This document shows positions 22,780 through 34,000 of a stretch of DNA of 64,000 nt, one piece after another; positions within the stretch are counted from its first letter, which is position 1; each line of letters starts with the position of its first letter. The position numbers and the translations under genes were made by a program. The DNA is from Gymnopilus junonius. Its lineage: Eukaryota; Basidiomycota; Agaricomycetes; Agaricales; Galerinaceae. The stretch lies in assembly GCA_015501075.1 (NCBI GenBank), contig JADNYJ010000123.1, positions 58,885 through 122,884 of the forward strand, given 5' to 3'. The notes under the pieces were generated by a model. That model worked only from the letters and a program-made list of their open reading frames with translations. It did no database searches and had not been told where the DNA came from.

Positions 22780-24090
22780 TTGACTGAGGATGGTCAACAT
22801 TTCAAGTGTGGGGAGATGATAGGGTACCTACCAGTTACCCATGAATTTCGCGATTTTACTATATTTATGCACTAAATATATCATTAATGATCCCAGATAA
22901 CACACCTAATACAAGGGTATTAAGAGTAGGCAGTATGACCTCGTACTGGCCAACTAAAGACAGAGTGTCTATTATGAAACTACTATCAATAGTGCAATGG
23001 TAGTAACTGAGTAATGACCTAGGACTAGGTCTATTCAGTAAGCTCAGAGGCACCTATAATGAAGGTTACCAAAGATCTAAATGGGACCTAGTAATACACT
23101 CAAGTCATTAACTATCAAGAGGGGCATTGCTGATATGTGATGATACCCAAGACCTGATAATAGTGCAAACCTCTAAATATGGAGGTAGCCCAGAATATCT
23201 AAATAACTCACATAAGGAAATATGGTGATTAGATGGAAACTGTAGGTGCATTCCCAGGAGCAACCCATCCAATAATAGATATGGCTTAAGTGGGAGATAG
23301 TCCACCCACCGGCCTGCACCACAATGGTGCAATAGCTCAAGGCCTAGCATCTAGACTAAATAGGCATCATTATCCCAATGATAAGACCACCAGCCAAATT
23401 AATTGGACCTAACTGAGTGGACAGTTTCCCCATCACTCAAAAGTACATTAGTAAAATAGTGCACTGATTTAGGCATGGACCTGCTGAGCAGGGATAGAGT
23501 ACACCCAGCAGTTTTATGTGCTAATAATAGAGACTCTCTCATAGGTATAAAAGCTGTAGAAAACCAGTAGAATAGGCAGGCAATCCACCCATAGAGTGCA
23601 GATAATAGCAGACATTCAGGAGGAGTACCTCAGTGATTAAACCAGATAATTGATCATTCCATTTTGTTTTATTGAAATCAATTGAAGTTGTGGCCTATTT
23701 CATTTCATTTCATTGAAAGCCATTTGCATTGAGAACCCTCATTTTGTTTCATTTTGTAAAAGGGTCAGAACTTGCTAAGATACTCACTGTGTTTAGCGCA
23801 GACAGTTAAATCAAAGCACCCCAGTTAAAAGCCAACCAAAAGACTACCAAGTCACTAAGATCTTAAAATCTATCCAAGCCTCCAAACAACTTTACCTAGA
23901 GCTTGTCTCAATAGAGGTGTTTGCGAAGACAAGAGTTGAGTTTGAAGTAGAGTGTGTTGTTGTTGTTGTAGGATAATAACTAGTGCACTAAACTAAGAGC
24001 TCTACTCTTACATGTTCACCCTTAAGCAAGAACTAGCATTTCAATGGTAATATCCTTCAGAGTCATATTGATAACTTTTTTTACAATGGT
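22780..24090 (+). repeat. Hairpin, purine tract and LTR-like segment
   Basis: GTTGAC...GTCAAC (22780-22799) is followed by a purine-rich stretch (AAGTGTGGGGAGA), and then TGATAGGG at 22817 starts an LTR-like stretch. It contains a TATA-like box (GGTATAAAAGC, near 23540) and T/CATTT-rich repeats near 23660-23750. The layout (polypurine tract, then TG) fits the 3' end of a retrotransposon on the plus strand. I cannot fix the right end; TTTACAATGG near 24082 is one candidate. No pol sequence adjoins it. Confidence 0.4.
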
Positions 24091-25164
24091 TGGAATAAAC
24101 AGACCACATCGATGCTGGGTCCCAGAGCTACCCAGACCCCAACCCACAAGAACCTATCCCCACCTCATGGCAAGGGGTTTCAGCAGTTGGGAAAGGGGTT
24201 TTCAGAAACCTGGGGGTACACCAACCACAGATGGGTCTTGATCACAAACCAACCAATAAACCTCACAAGAGCAGTGCAGGTGTCAATTGACACTGCTGTG
24301 CAGCCTTGCGAGGTTAGACAATGGTGCCAAATGGTTGGCAAGCAGTCATACAATGTTAGATGCACTGTATCGCATGTCAGGCCATCATGACTTCCAGTCA
24401 CTGAGTTCTTGGGCATCCAAATGAGCATGGGTGAGCAGGAAAAGAGGGTAGCCATATGATTCTATAAAAGAGGAGGTCAGAGAGATCTAGTGGTGTGTTT
24501 GCACACACCTGGTGGCCACCCTTATCATGGGCCACTCATGCTCCTCCAAATACCCTCTAAACCCTGCTTATCTTTGATGTGTAAGGTGTAACCTACATCA
24601 TTCTGTGTGGGGAACAGTGAATCATGCCATTGGTGGGTGTTGGTATCTATCTAAATATAAAATTTGCTCTAAAGATGTGATACTTTGTTAGTAACCTGTT
24701 GTAGACATCTTGAAATCTTAGACCACTTACCTTTTTGCTTTGTGTTCTGAGGCTCTGGAGTGAGATGAGAGGTGGTGATGAAGGTTGAGAGCAATGACTG
24801 GTCTAGATATGAGGAGGGTCAACAAAATCCAACCTGGACCCATACCCCAGTGTACCCTACCTGCTATGCAGCATGGGTCATTGAACCCCAGTAGATAAAC
24901 ATACCTTATGGAAGAAGACAAGATGAAGGTTGAGAACATGCCATTGTGGTAAAGGTCAGAACCAAATTCCACTTTTTCACATGGGCTTCAGCTAGCACAT
25001 CTGATCCTAGATTGTGTCACCATTAGTAAAGGACCACTACATGACTACTATCCTTCATTCCCATCACCTCAAAGCACCAAAGCAGTGGACATGCAGTGTC
25101 TACACAACTCAGTGAGTGAGAGTGAACTGGAGTTGAATTTGCTGTTCACAGGGTATTGATGATG
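24091..25164. other. No gene seen
   Basis: Some open frames of up to about 92 codons occur on the plus strand near 24112-24390, but none shows a recognisable motif or exon structure. It lies between the LTR-like segment and the Tc1 element. Confidence 0.4.
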
Positions 25165-25166
25165 TA

Positions 25167-26764
25167 CACTAACTCAGCAAAAAGCCTGTCCCATGTGATT
25201 TCTGAACAAGATAGTGGTCGATTTCAAGTTATACTGTACAGTTTATCATCGTTGTAGGTTTGAATGAAAGATTATATTATACTCTACATTGCTGAAAATG
25301 TTGAAGCTGAATGACACAAACTACAGGGCAAGAGACACAATTCTTTGATGTGATTGCCAAAAATGGTATGTAATGAAAGAGGGTATCCTGACTTGAATCC
25401 AAGATATCTAACAGAAATATAAAGTCCTCATCTACAAATTAAAAATGAGTATTACCACCACCTGCCCTGTAAACATCAGCTACTCTCTGGGGCATAGATT
25501 TATAAAGGTGGTTAATAAATTCAATATCAATCTTGTACCACTCCTCCTGAAGTGCGATCCACAAGTCTGTTTCTGAGTGAGGCAGAGGGTTATGCTTTCT
25601 AATTTGATGGTCGAGGTAGTCCCATAAGTTTTCGATTATGTTAAGATCAGGGCTATTGGGTGGTCAGGACAGGACATCAACTGCATTTTTTTTAAACCAT
25701 GCTTGTACAACCTTTGATGTGTGCTTTGGATCATTGTCTTGCTGGAAATAAAATTGATGTAGATCCATGTGGAGATCAGGGTATGTTCCTAGCATGTGTC
25801 CTCCAATATCTCACAGTATAATTCCTTGTTGAGGTTCCTTCAATCCATACAATCTGCCCAACACCTTTGGAAGTGATGATTGCCCAAACTGTAACCTTTC
25901 CACCTCCATGCTTCAACTTCTTCTTTGTATAACATGGATCCAATCTTTCCCCTGGCCTCCTCCAGCACCAATCTATTCCATCACACCCAAAAACATGAAA
26001 GTTAGACTCATCCGAGAAGTTCATGGCCTTTCAACTTTCCACTGTCCATTCCAGGTGTGCTTCTGCCCACTTCTTCTGCACATGTAGGTTCTTCTCACTG
26101 ATGAATGGCACTGAGGGGAACATAAGCATTAAGACCTTCCAACTTAAGTGCTCACTTCAACATATCAATTGAGAGTTCTGGGAAGTAGAGTTTTTGGAGC
26201 TCAGAAGCATTGTGGGCATCCTTATTTGCCAGGTGCTGAAGAGCAGCTCAAATCATGGGGTGTCATCTTGTGAGGCTGACCGGATGAGTGCCCCACATCG
26301 TAGTAATTCTCCTTCTCTCCATATCTCTTGAATATCTGGTTGATTGAATGATCTGTGATGGTGTTACGACCTGGGAGAGCTGATCAGATCTCATCATGAG
26401 TGTAACCAGCTTTCTTCATGCTACAGATGATGGCTTTCTTTGTTGGTGTCATATTTGGAGCCATGATATAGCTGGATATACAGGTATTATAAAGTGAGGC
26501 AGGGAGTAGCCAGCCAAGGACACAAAAAAAGATTATTAGCACGATGTGCCAATTTAGATTACATCTAGTCATATGACTAGTCAGCATTCTTTCGCTCATC
26601 TACTCATTGTAACTTTTGCTCCATAACCAATTTTTTGTATATACATGGTATATGACAAGCCCTTTCTGCTTCATAGATATGAGCCTGCGAAACTGAATCT
26701 TGGAAGAGTTACAGCCCACGGACCAACATCTTCACCATGGGACAAAACTTTTGCTGAGTTAGTG
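25167..26764 (-). mobile_element. Tc1/mariner element with TA duplication
   Basis: The ends are CACTAACTCAGCAAAAAGCC (left) and, reverse-complemented from the right, CACTAACTCAGCAAAAGTTT; both continue to GTCCCA, giving inverted repeats of about 27 bp. TA flanks both sides (25165-25166, 26765-26766). The 1598-bp interior encodes a degraded transposase on the minus strand. It sits between the LTR-like segment and the cystathionine gamma-lyase-like pseudogene. Confidence 0.93.
25447..26463 (-). pseudogene. Tc1/mariner transposase (broken)
   Basis: Start ATG at 26463 (MAPNMTPTKKAIICSMK), with an N-terminal helix-turn-helix region (TPTKKAIICSMKKAGYTHDE). The catalytic DDE/D domain includes DESNFHVFGCDG (near 25990), GGGKVTVWAIITSKGVG (near 25880) and, in a shifted frame near 25650, the NSPDLN-like block (DHPIALILT frame). 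The full-length protein would be about 340 aa, normal for the family. Several in-frame stops, mostly TGA, and frameshifts (about 26020 and 25780) make it inactive. Transposase cuts and pastes the element at TA. Confidence 0.85.
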
Positions 26765-26766
26765 TA

Positions 26767-27421
26767 GATAGCAGGTGGTTTTGTTGTTGATAGCCTGATC
26801 CTTAGCACACTTAGCATGATGAAGAGCTAGATTAGCACTGCAACCAATACTAAACAACCCAGTTCCATTGGCTCTCTCCACCACCACCTTCTACCCTTCA
26901 TTTTCATGGCCTATGCACATACACATGTTCAAGCTCAGGCTCAAGTCCCTTTGTCCTCACCTTCCCTTCCCTATCTATTTTAATATCCACTCTGTGTCAA
27001 TCTGGGTGAGCTCAGCTGGATTAGTTTGGTGAGCTCTCCTTCCAGTCCTTTTGCATTTTCACCTGTGCTGACATTTGGTGTCTCTCAGTTCTAGGTCCTC
27101 AGCCCAAACACTTTCTCAACACTCGATGGTCCCACCTGCAACCTCCTGCAACTGTCATCTGTTATACCAGCAATGGACCTTTCTGAACACATGCAGAAGG
27201 AGCCTCAGCCCTCTTGCAACCTGCTATGATATCGATGCCATGAACACCTTACCCTTAGGCTATGTCTATATCTATCCACCTATATTTTCTGTCATTTAGT
27301 ACCACTATCTTGCTCAGCATGACATATGAGCAGTCAGGTATAGGCATCCACAAGGTACATTCTTTTGCATATTCCTGATGTTCTCCTTGGATCTAATGAA
27401 CCTCTCTCTATTCCTCTTTAG
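26767..27421. other. Probable 5' remains of the PLP-enzyme pseudogene
   Basis: Sequence between the Tc1 element and the first recognisable exon. A plausible intron ends at 27421. The part before it (27070-27300) has an open stretch, but its translation does not match the conserved N-terminus of the enzyme in any frame I tried. Confidence 0.35.
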
Positions 27422-28022
27422 GGATTCAAGTACTCCCACTCAGGCAACCCAAACTGGAATGCACTCTCACCTCCTTAGAGGCAGGTGGAGCTTATGGTCT
27501 GGCATTCACCTCTGGATTGTCAATGACAACCACCATGCTTCAGGCTCTCAGACCCAATGTGCATATAGTCAGTGTGAATGATGTGTAGTATGGTGGTATG
27601 TTCTGCTACATCTGCAGAGTAGTAGCTGAGAACCAAGGATTGGAGGCTATGTTCTTGGACTTGGAGTCCACCAGTGATGATGAAATTGTTACTTCATTCA
27701 AGGAGAATACCAAGGTTTGTTTCTATTTATTTCCCCATTTTTTTCTTCTTAAATGTATCTAACCAAACCATTTTCTCTCTAGCTCCTAGGGATTGAATCC
27801 CCAACCAACCCAACCCTCTGCCTCATTGACATCACCTGCATTGCCTGCCTGGTGCACTCACACCCCTCGAGGCCTCTTGTCCTCATAGACAATACCTTTC
27901 TCTCCCCCTTCTACTCCTCCCCTCTCCTCCTAGGTGCTGACATTGTCATGCACTCTTTAACCAAGTATGTCAATGGCCATTCTGACATTGTCATGGGTGC
28001 CCTCATCCTACCTGCTGAACAC
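27422..28022 (+). pseudogene. Cystathionine gamma-lyase/synthase-like (Cys/Met PLP enzyme), truncated
   Basis: Exons preserve the family's landmarks: YSHSGNPNWNAL (near 27430; family motif YSRSGNPT), AFTSGLSMTTTMLQ, ESPTNPTLCLID, LVLIDNTFLSPFYSSPLLLG and the PLP-lysine region SLTKYVNGHSDIVMG (near 27960). A short intron with GT...AG borders lies at 27715-27782, and an acceptor (CTCTTTAG) precedes 27422. It is broken by a frameshift near 27470, a TAG at 27586, and truncation by repeat R at 28023, about two thirds of the way into the enzyme. The 5' exons upstream are not recognisable. The family makes or breaks cystathionine in sulfur amino acid metabolism. Confidence 0.85.
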
Positions 28023-29350
28023 TGATGAGACCGCTACATGGTTATGTGTGAAAATGGGCCATCCCCATTATTTTTAGCCATCTCTATAAATTAATATAGG
28101 TTGTTGACAGCCTTCCTGAGCTTAGACATCCCAAATATACTCGAGAAAACCACATTAAAACATTAAAAGCTTAATATCAGAAGATATAATGATTATGATA
28201 ACCTAGTAATCATTAATCATTTATTATAAGATACAGAAGCGAATTACTACAGTCCTTACACACTAATAGGGGCCTCAAGTTATTTAAAATTAATACCAAG
28301 GGAGCGCAGAGATGTGCACAGACAATGGGAACAGCCTTTTGACCTGATATGGAATGCAGAATGGCAGACTAAACAAGTCAATCACTCCGAAGTGGTGTAA
28401 TCTATTTTTACCATCTGGAGGAATGTAACCACAGATGAAATGATCCACGATGATCAACATTGGAGCGGGTGCTATTTTTGGTAATATGAAGATGCAAAGC
28501 AAGGATGCTTGTCCCCTCATGCTACCTCATAAAACTAATAAGTATACACCTATCCTAGACATATTAGCCATCCCCTGAGGGCTCAGACAAATCCTCTGCA
28601 AGGTAGATAAAATATTAAAGACACCATAATGTACTGGCCATTGCAAGATCACAACAGCAGGAATATTAATCCGATAAAATGCCTTAAATGGCAATAAGTT
28701 AAATATTCGGTGCTTGATGAATATGCCCTGCCAATGGCATAATTCCCTTCACTCTGAAGCAGACCAATGACGAGATAATTAATTACACAGCGCTTATCAA
28801 ATTAGCTTAGTAAGACACCCAGAAAAATAGTATAAAAACCAGTAGAATTAGTATAGAAAAGCAAGCAGACAGCACCCCTCAAGTCATAGTAATACAATGA
28901 GCATCTGGCTTCTAAACTAGATAATAGAAAGACATTTAATTGATATAAAAGTGCAGAAAGCTTCAGACAAACTAAGAATTGAGCTCAGAATAGAGATAAA
29001 TTAAGCAAAGGCTTTATACAAGTCAGGACCTAGTTGAGTAGTTGGGAGTAGACAGAGCATCACTCAGCTACAAAAGTACAAAGTCTTTCAGTCCAAAAGC
29101 ATAGCCAGAGTCTAGTTTTATCTCAAGAAGAGAATATTCAAGTTTAGAGAAGTTCTAAGACAGAAAGTCAATTAAAGCGATCCTTTATCCAAAGAGCCCC
29201 TACAATTCATTGTAAACCCCATAAAAGCAACTTAATTAAAAGACATTGATACTTACACTCCCCAGAACTTACACAAGTCAAGGATATTTGTTGGGTTAAA
29301 TAAAAGCGATCTATTTCATTTTTCATACCTTCAAACTACTAAACTTATCA
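28023..29350 (-). repeat. Repeat R, right copy (inverted)
   Basis: Reverse complement of 6607-7938; 1328 bp. In plus orientation it begins TGATGAGACC and ends AAACTTATCA. It joins the PLP-enzyme pseudogene (left) to Z gag on the minus strand (right). Differences from the other copy include GATCG/GATCA and CCCG/CCCA (both CpG) and a few one-base indels. Confidence 0.9.
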
Positions 29351-30328
29351 TTGAGGTGGGGCATGGTAGTGGGGCTGCACTGGCCCTTTAGTGATGTTCG
29401 TCCACCATGTTCATCATTCATTCATTCATTCAGTCCCTTTACCCAGTAAGCATGCAAGATTAGCGTGGTGGGTATTGAATTTGACTGCCTTCTTCTGCCA
29501 GGTGGTAAGGGTCATGGGAAGGGAGTCCAATCCCATGATCTTCTCTTGAAGCCACTGATTCAGGGCATTCATATAATAATCAATCAGGATGCTCTCATTC
29601 CCTTCAGTGGGAATCTGGGCCATTCTGATGAGTTCATTGAACTTAGTGTTCAATTTGGCTGCTGAAGCTTTCCCCTGCTTCAGGTGTCAGAGATCAAAGA
29701 ACCCTTGGTCCTTCATCTTGGTCAGCAGAAATGCCTTATTAAACTCAGCAATAAATTCTGCAGCTGTCCCATAATTCTTGGTGGTGGTGCTGGTGGGTAC
29801 TCCAGCAGCATTTTTGTCAGGTTTCCAGTGGTTGTTTCTCCAGGCTATCTTCCAAGCCTCTGCTTCTCCTCCTTTAAGTAGTCCAAGTGTAAACACAATT
29901 TTCTTGGCATCCATGTTGTAAAGTTCACTGTTAACTTCCAGGTAGTTGTCAACATCCTGGATGAAGTTTTTGACCTTGGAGTGGTCTCCAGAAAAGTACT
30001 GGGGAATTACTCCCAGTCCTTTGCCATTGGAGGAAGCGGTGGTAGTGGTGGCATCAGGCATGACAGGATAAAAGGTGGGTATGGGTTCAGGTTCAGTTCA
30101 TTCAGGTCCAAGTAGTCTCACTAGAAAAGAAGCGAAGTCAGGCCTAAGGGGTGTTGCTGGCTCTTGAACAAGGGTTCCAAAGAGCATAAATCATTCAAGG
30201 AGATCTTCTCCTTCTGGTGGAGTGTCAAATACATCTGACGCTCCTGATTCAGAGGTTCGTTCTTGGTTCAGGTCAGAGAATTCTTCATCACTAGAGATAG
30301 CAGCAAATCATCCTCTTCTTCGAGCCAT
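29351..30328 (-). pseudogene. gag of Z, 5' part
   Basis: Start ATG at 30326-30328 (MARRRG). The frame runs on the minus strand through GLGVIPQYFSGDHSKVK, GLLKGGEAEAWKIAW and MDAKKIVFTLG to KKAVKFNTHHANLACLLG. TGA codons sit at 30308, 30191, 30098 and 29687. Three of them (30308, 30191, 29687) are at the same alignment positions as TGAs in X gag (5510, 5630, 6137). A CATT tetranucleotide run near 29405-29437 shifts the frame. The last gag residues before R are HYHAPP. The zinc knuckle and all of pol continue at 7939 in the ancestral arrangement. Confidence 0.88.
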
Positions 30329-30388
30329 AATGTTGGTGGATAACACTTGCTAAGCAGAAAGCATTGGATATGTGGTAGCTAGTTCTTT

Positions 30389-30851
30389 TGTTATGACATC
30401 AATGATTGAACTTAATCTGATAAGATTAAGTCAAGTGTAGTAGTCATAGAGGTCATTCAATGAAGTCAACTAAGGTATTGTCTTTGACAGAAGAATGCCT
30501 TAGAAGTTCAAGTTCACTCTAGTAGTCACAAGAGAGTAGATTCTCAAGAACTAGCTAAGGAATACAATAGGCTAGCCACAGTTTATATACTATTTGAGGT
30601 TGATAATAATGTAATGAAACAATAATGAAACAGGGGAAGCAGAAAGGGGTGATCATCACAAGAATACTGCGGACTGTGCAAGGAGTGATGATCAGAAAGA
30701 AAAGATTGTCCTTAAACATGTAAGAAAGAGAATGATCATCTTTGCAGGTGAAGATGATCATGAGAAACTATAAATAGTAAAATCGAATGGTAAATGATAA
30801 CAAAAAGGAAATGGGGCACAATAAGATAAGAAGGAAAAAGAGTTCGTAACA
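30389..30851 (-). repeat. 5' LTR of Z (inverted)
   Basis: 463 bp; read on the minus strand it begins TGTTACGAAC at 30851 and ends GTCATAACA at 30389. It is the near-identical partner of 19176-19638. Its outer flank (GTGGC at 30852-30856, i.e. GCCAC on the minus strand) equals the flank of the other LTR. The leader just inside is AAAGAACTAGCTACC, like that of X. Confidence 0.95.
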
Positions 30852-31034
30852 GTGGCATTTAATGTTGCATGGATAGCATGCTAAATTGAGCCCACTAGCT
30901 TCCCTGGAAGTGTGAGTTTCCTCAGCTTTGTCAGGAAGAAGGGGCTGTACAAGTTTTGCATCTCATGCAGTCCTTATTTCACAAATTGCATGAGCAAGTG
31001 CCTACTCAGACCCTGTAATTTCCTCCAGCATATA

Positions 31035-34000
31035 TAGTGATTGTTGCGGGTAACCCTCGGGTATTTTTTTGCTACCCGCACCCGTACCCGAGGAACCCTT
31101 ACCCTCTTCCGAGGGGTACGGGTTTTTCCGGGTAAGGGTCAAGGGTTTCGGGGGTTTGGAGGGTATGAAAACCCGCGAGGGTATGCCCTACGGGTTAGGC
31201 TCAAAATTCGCAGAAATGGTAAATAATGACAAAAACGAGTCTAACTACAGTTAACGACAGGAAAGAATAGCATCCCACCCTGCAGGGAGTGCTTCTTCAG
31301 GCCCATCAACCTCATCTCCCAGTGCAGCCTTAATGTCTGCATCCTTTATGAGACCCAACATACTCCAGGCCCGAGGCACATAAGTGCGCGCGTAGTCTGA
31401 CTAGTAAGACGGTTGCGAATATGGGGAAGGACAAGACGGCCTTGGCTGAAGACACGTTCAATGCCGACAGTGTAGCTAGAAGATATCATCAATAAGAAAT
31501 ATAAAGTAGTAGAAATATGTAAATCAAGCTCACCAGGAATTGACAGATAGTCCGTGCCATATGCAGAGATGAGGGAAGGTGGCACGCCGGTGAACCACCA
31601 CTTGAGGCCATCCTTGACATCCTCGACACCAGCAGACAGGTAACGATCAAGCTCATCACGGATGTCGGATGAGGCTGGCGCCAGATCAGGGAGGTCATCG
31701 AATATGTTTTTCGACTTCGACGGGGTCTGCAAAGGAGGGTGGTTAGTGGAAGAGGAAGGAAAAAAGATAAAGGACAACTCACGGCATCATCCTCGTCCAC
31801 ATCCATGGTGCTTGCATCATTCTCTGCAGCCATTGGGCTGTATGAGCCTCGAACTCATCGCGAACAATTTGGCAGCGGTGTCGATCCAAGCAGTTTCCCA
31901 ATTGTGCTTCCGGAAGTAGTCGAGCTTATGGCGGGGGTGGAGGACTGAATATGAGAAGTTAGTCAGTAGAAAGTGAATGAGAAAATATAAAGACATACCA
32001 TTGCAATTCGGTACACCTCTGAGTGATCTGTCTTGTTGTAATACTTGTTCATGGCCTTCTTTCCAATGCGAGGGCGAACGGATGGCAAGCAGAATTGATA
32101 AGGGCTTTCAGAAGACTCGCGAGGACCTTGTCGATATGGTCCATCGCGGGTATGAGGTGGCGAGGTTGGGCGTTCCGCGTGAAAAAAAGAGCTTGCATCT
32201 TTAAAAATCTATTGTTCGAAGTCAGTAGCATAGAATGAAGGATATGCTCGTAGCTCACCTTCAAGACGTCCCTTAACTCCCCAGCAATCCTCCATTCAGC
32301 CGGAACCAACTCGTATTTGCGGAGATCCAAGTCGCGAGCGGCGTCATTGAGTCGATGGCGCCGGTACTCGGTGGCGAATTCCAGCATGTCGTAGGTGGAG
32401 TTCCAGGCGTCGACACGTCACGCGGCATGATGCGTTCGGGAGCTTGACGTCTTGAGGGTGCGGTACCATTCCGGGAGGAGGATAGTGGTAGAGTTTTTCA
32501 CAGCAAAGGAGAACTTGGCAGCTGTGGTTCGTATTAGTCACTGCTTGGGTTAGGGTTAGAATCAACAAACCTTCACCAACATCGACCTCACGGGCTGAAT
32601 ACTAACTTCCAGCTCCTTCATCTCGTCCTCCGTCAAGCCCCCTCGAAAATCCTCCCAAATGTCTAGTGGCTCGTCATCGCCATCGTCGTCCCCCTTGCAA
32701 GATTCCTGCGCCACCCATTCCTCAATGTCCAGCTCCTTTGCCAAGTCAGCAAGTGCTTGAGCCACCTCATCGAGAACCTCGCTGGCCTTCACCTTTGGTA
32801 CATCGAACTGCTTGATTATTGCTTTAGCCGATATGCTGACGGTGTGCCCAAAACAGCACATTTGATTTGCAGCACCTGCGAACTCCTCAACGAGCTCGCT
32901 AAGGTGTTCAACCATTGTATCATTGTTGGAAGCGTTATCAGCAGTAACACTCAGGATCTATATTCACAGTGAGTACAAGTATTTTATATAATCAAGTTTA
33001 TGACTTCTTACCTTTTCTTCAATGCCAAAAGATTTCAGGACCTCTGCAAATGCAATTGCGAGGTTTTCCCCAGTATGTGACTTAGGCACTTCAGCCAAGT
33101 CTAGCAACATTGAGAACCCCTTCCCTTCATGATCAAGGTGGACGGTAATGGCGACAAATGCCTTATGGTTGGGCGACGTCCAAGCGTCGGTAGTGAAGCT
33201 AAGCTTTCCGTCATGTTCCTATATACCCTGGTAAGGTAACTTGTTTTTATGCATTGTAGAGAAGGCTTACCTTTAACATCTTAGATATGCAATCACGAAC
33301 ATGCATGAAAACTCTTTTGACATCACGCGAGACTGTTTCCGCTGAAGGTATGTAACACTCTGGCTGTCCTGTCTACTTACCGTGATTCAGCTTTTGTATG
33401 CTGACAATGGCTATAAGTTACCTTGCCTTTTCCAGCTCTTTCAAATGCAGCAGTAATGGAGCCATTGAGGTCTCTGTGAGTTGACAAGGCCTCATGCGCT
33501 GTCTTCACGTCTTGCATATCATCGGCAGCAGCAACAACCTCGTCGCCCCAACAAAGCTTAGCATGACGATGCAGATTGCTGGTCGACTTGGCATCCCTGG
33601 TATCAAGGTACCGACAGACAAATCTGGTACGGCAGCGGCAACTGCTTGCAGCACACTCGAAGACATGTGCTTTGCGTCCTTCGAAATACTCGATTTCTGG
33701 AGTTGGCTTAAAGACGACATAAATGGGTGCATCCCAATCCTTCAAGAGCTGTTCTAGAAAAAGTCTGAGTATGCTGACTTGGATAATTTAGCAGAACACT
33801 TACGAAGCTGGGCGAGATCATCCTCAGGCTCAGGCTTGTCATCGTCGCTTTCTTCGGAATCACTGTCATCAATCTCGATGGGTGCAAGTCCAGGCATATC
33901 GGAGATGTCAGTGGTGTCATTGCTATCATCCGAGGCCTCAAGGATTCACTGAGGGTGGTGGGGCTGAGGGCGAGGCACAGGTGCTGGCTCAGTGACATCC

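Noticed and set aside
29400..29440. CATT tetranucleotide run as a regulatory repeat
   Set aside because: It lies within Z gag and simply causes a frameshift; a slippage microsatellite.
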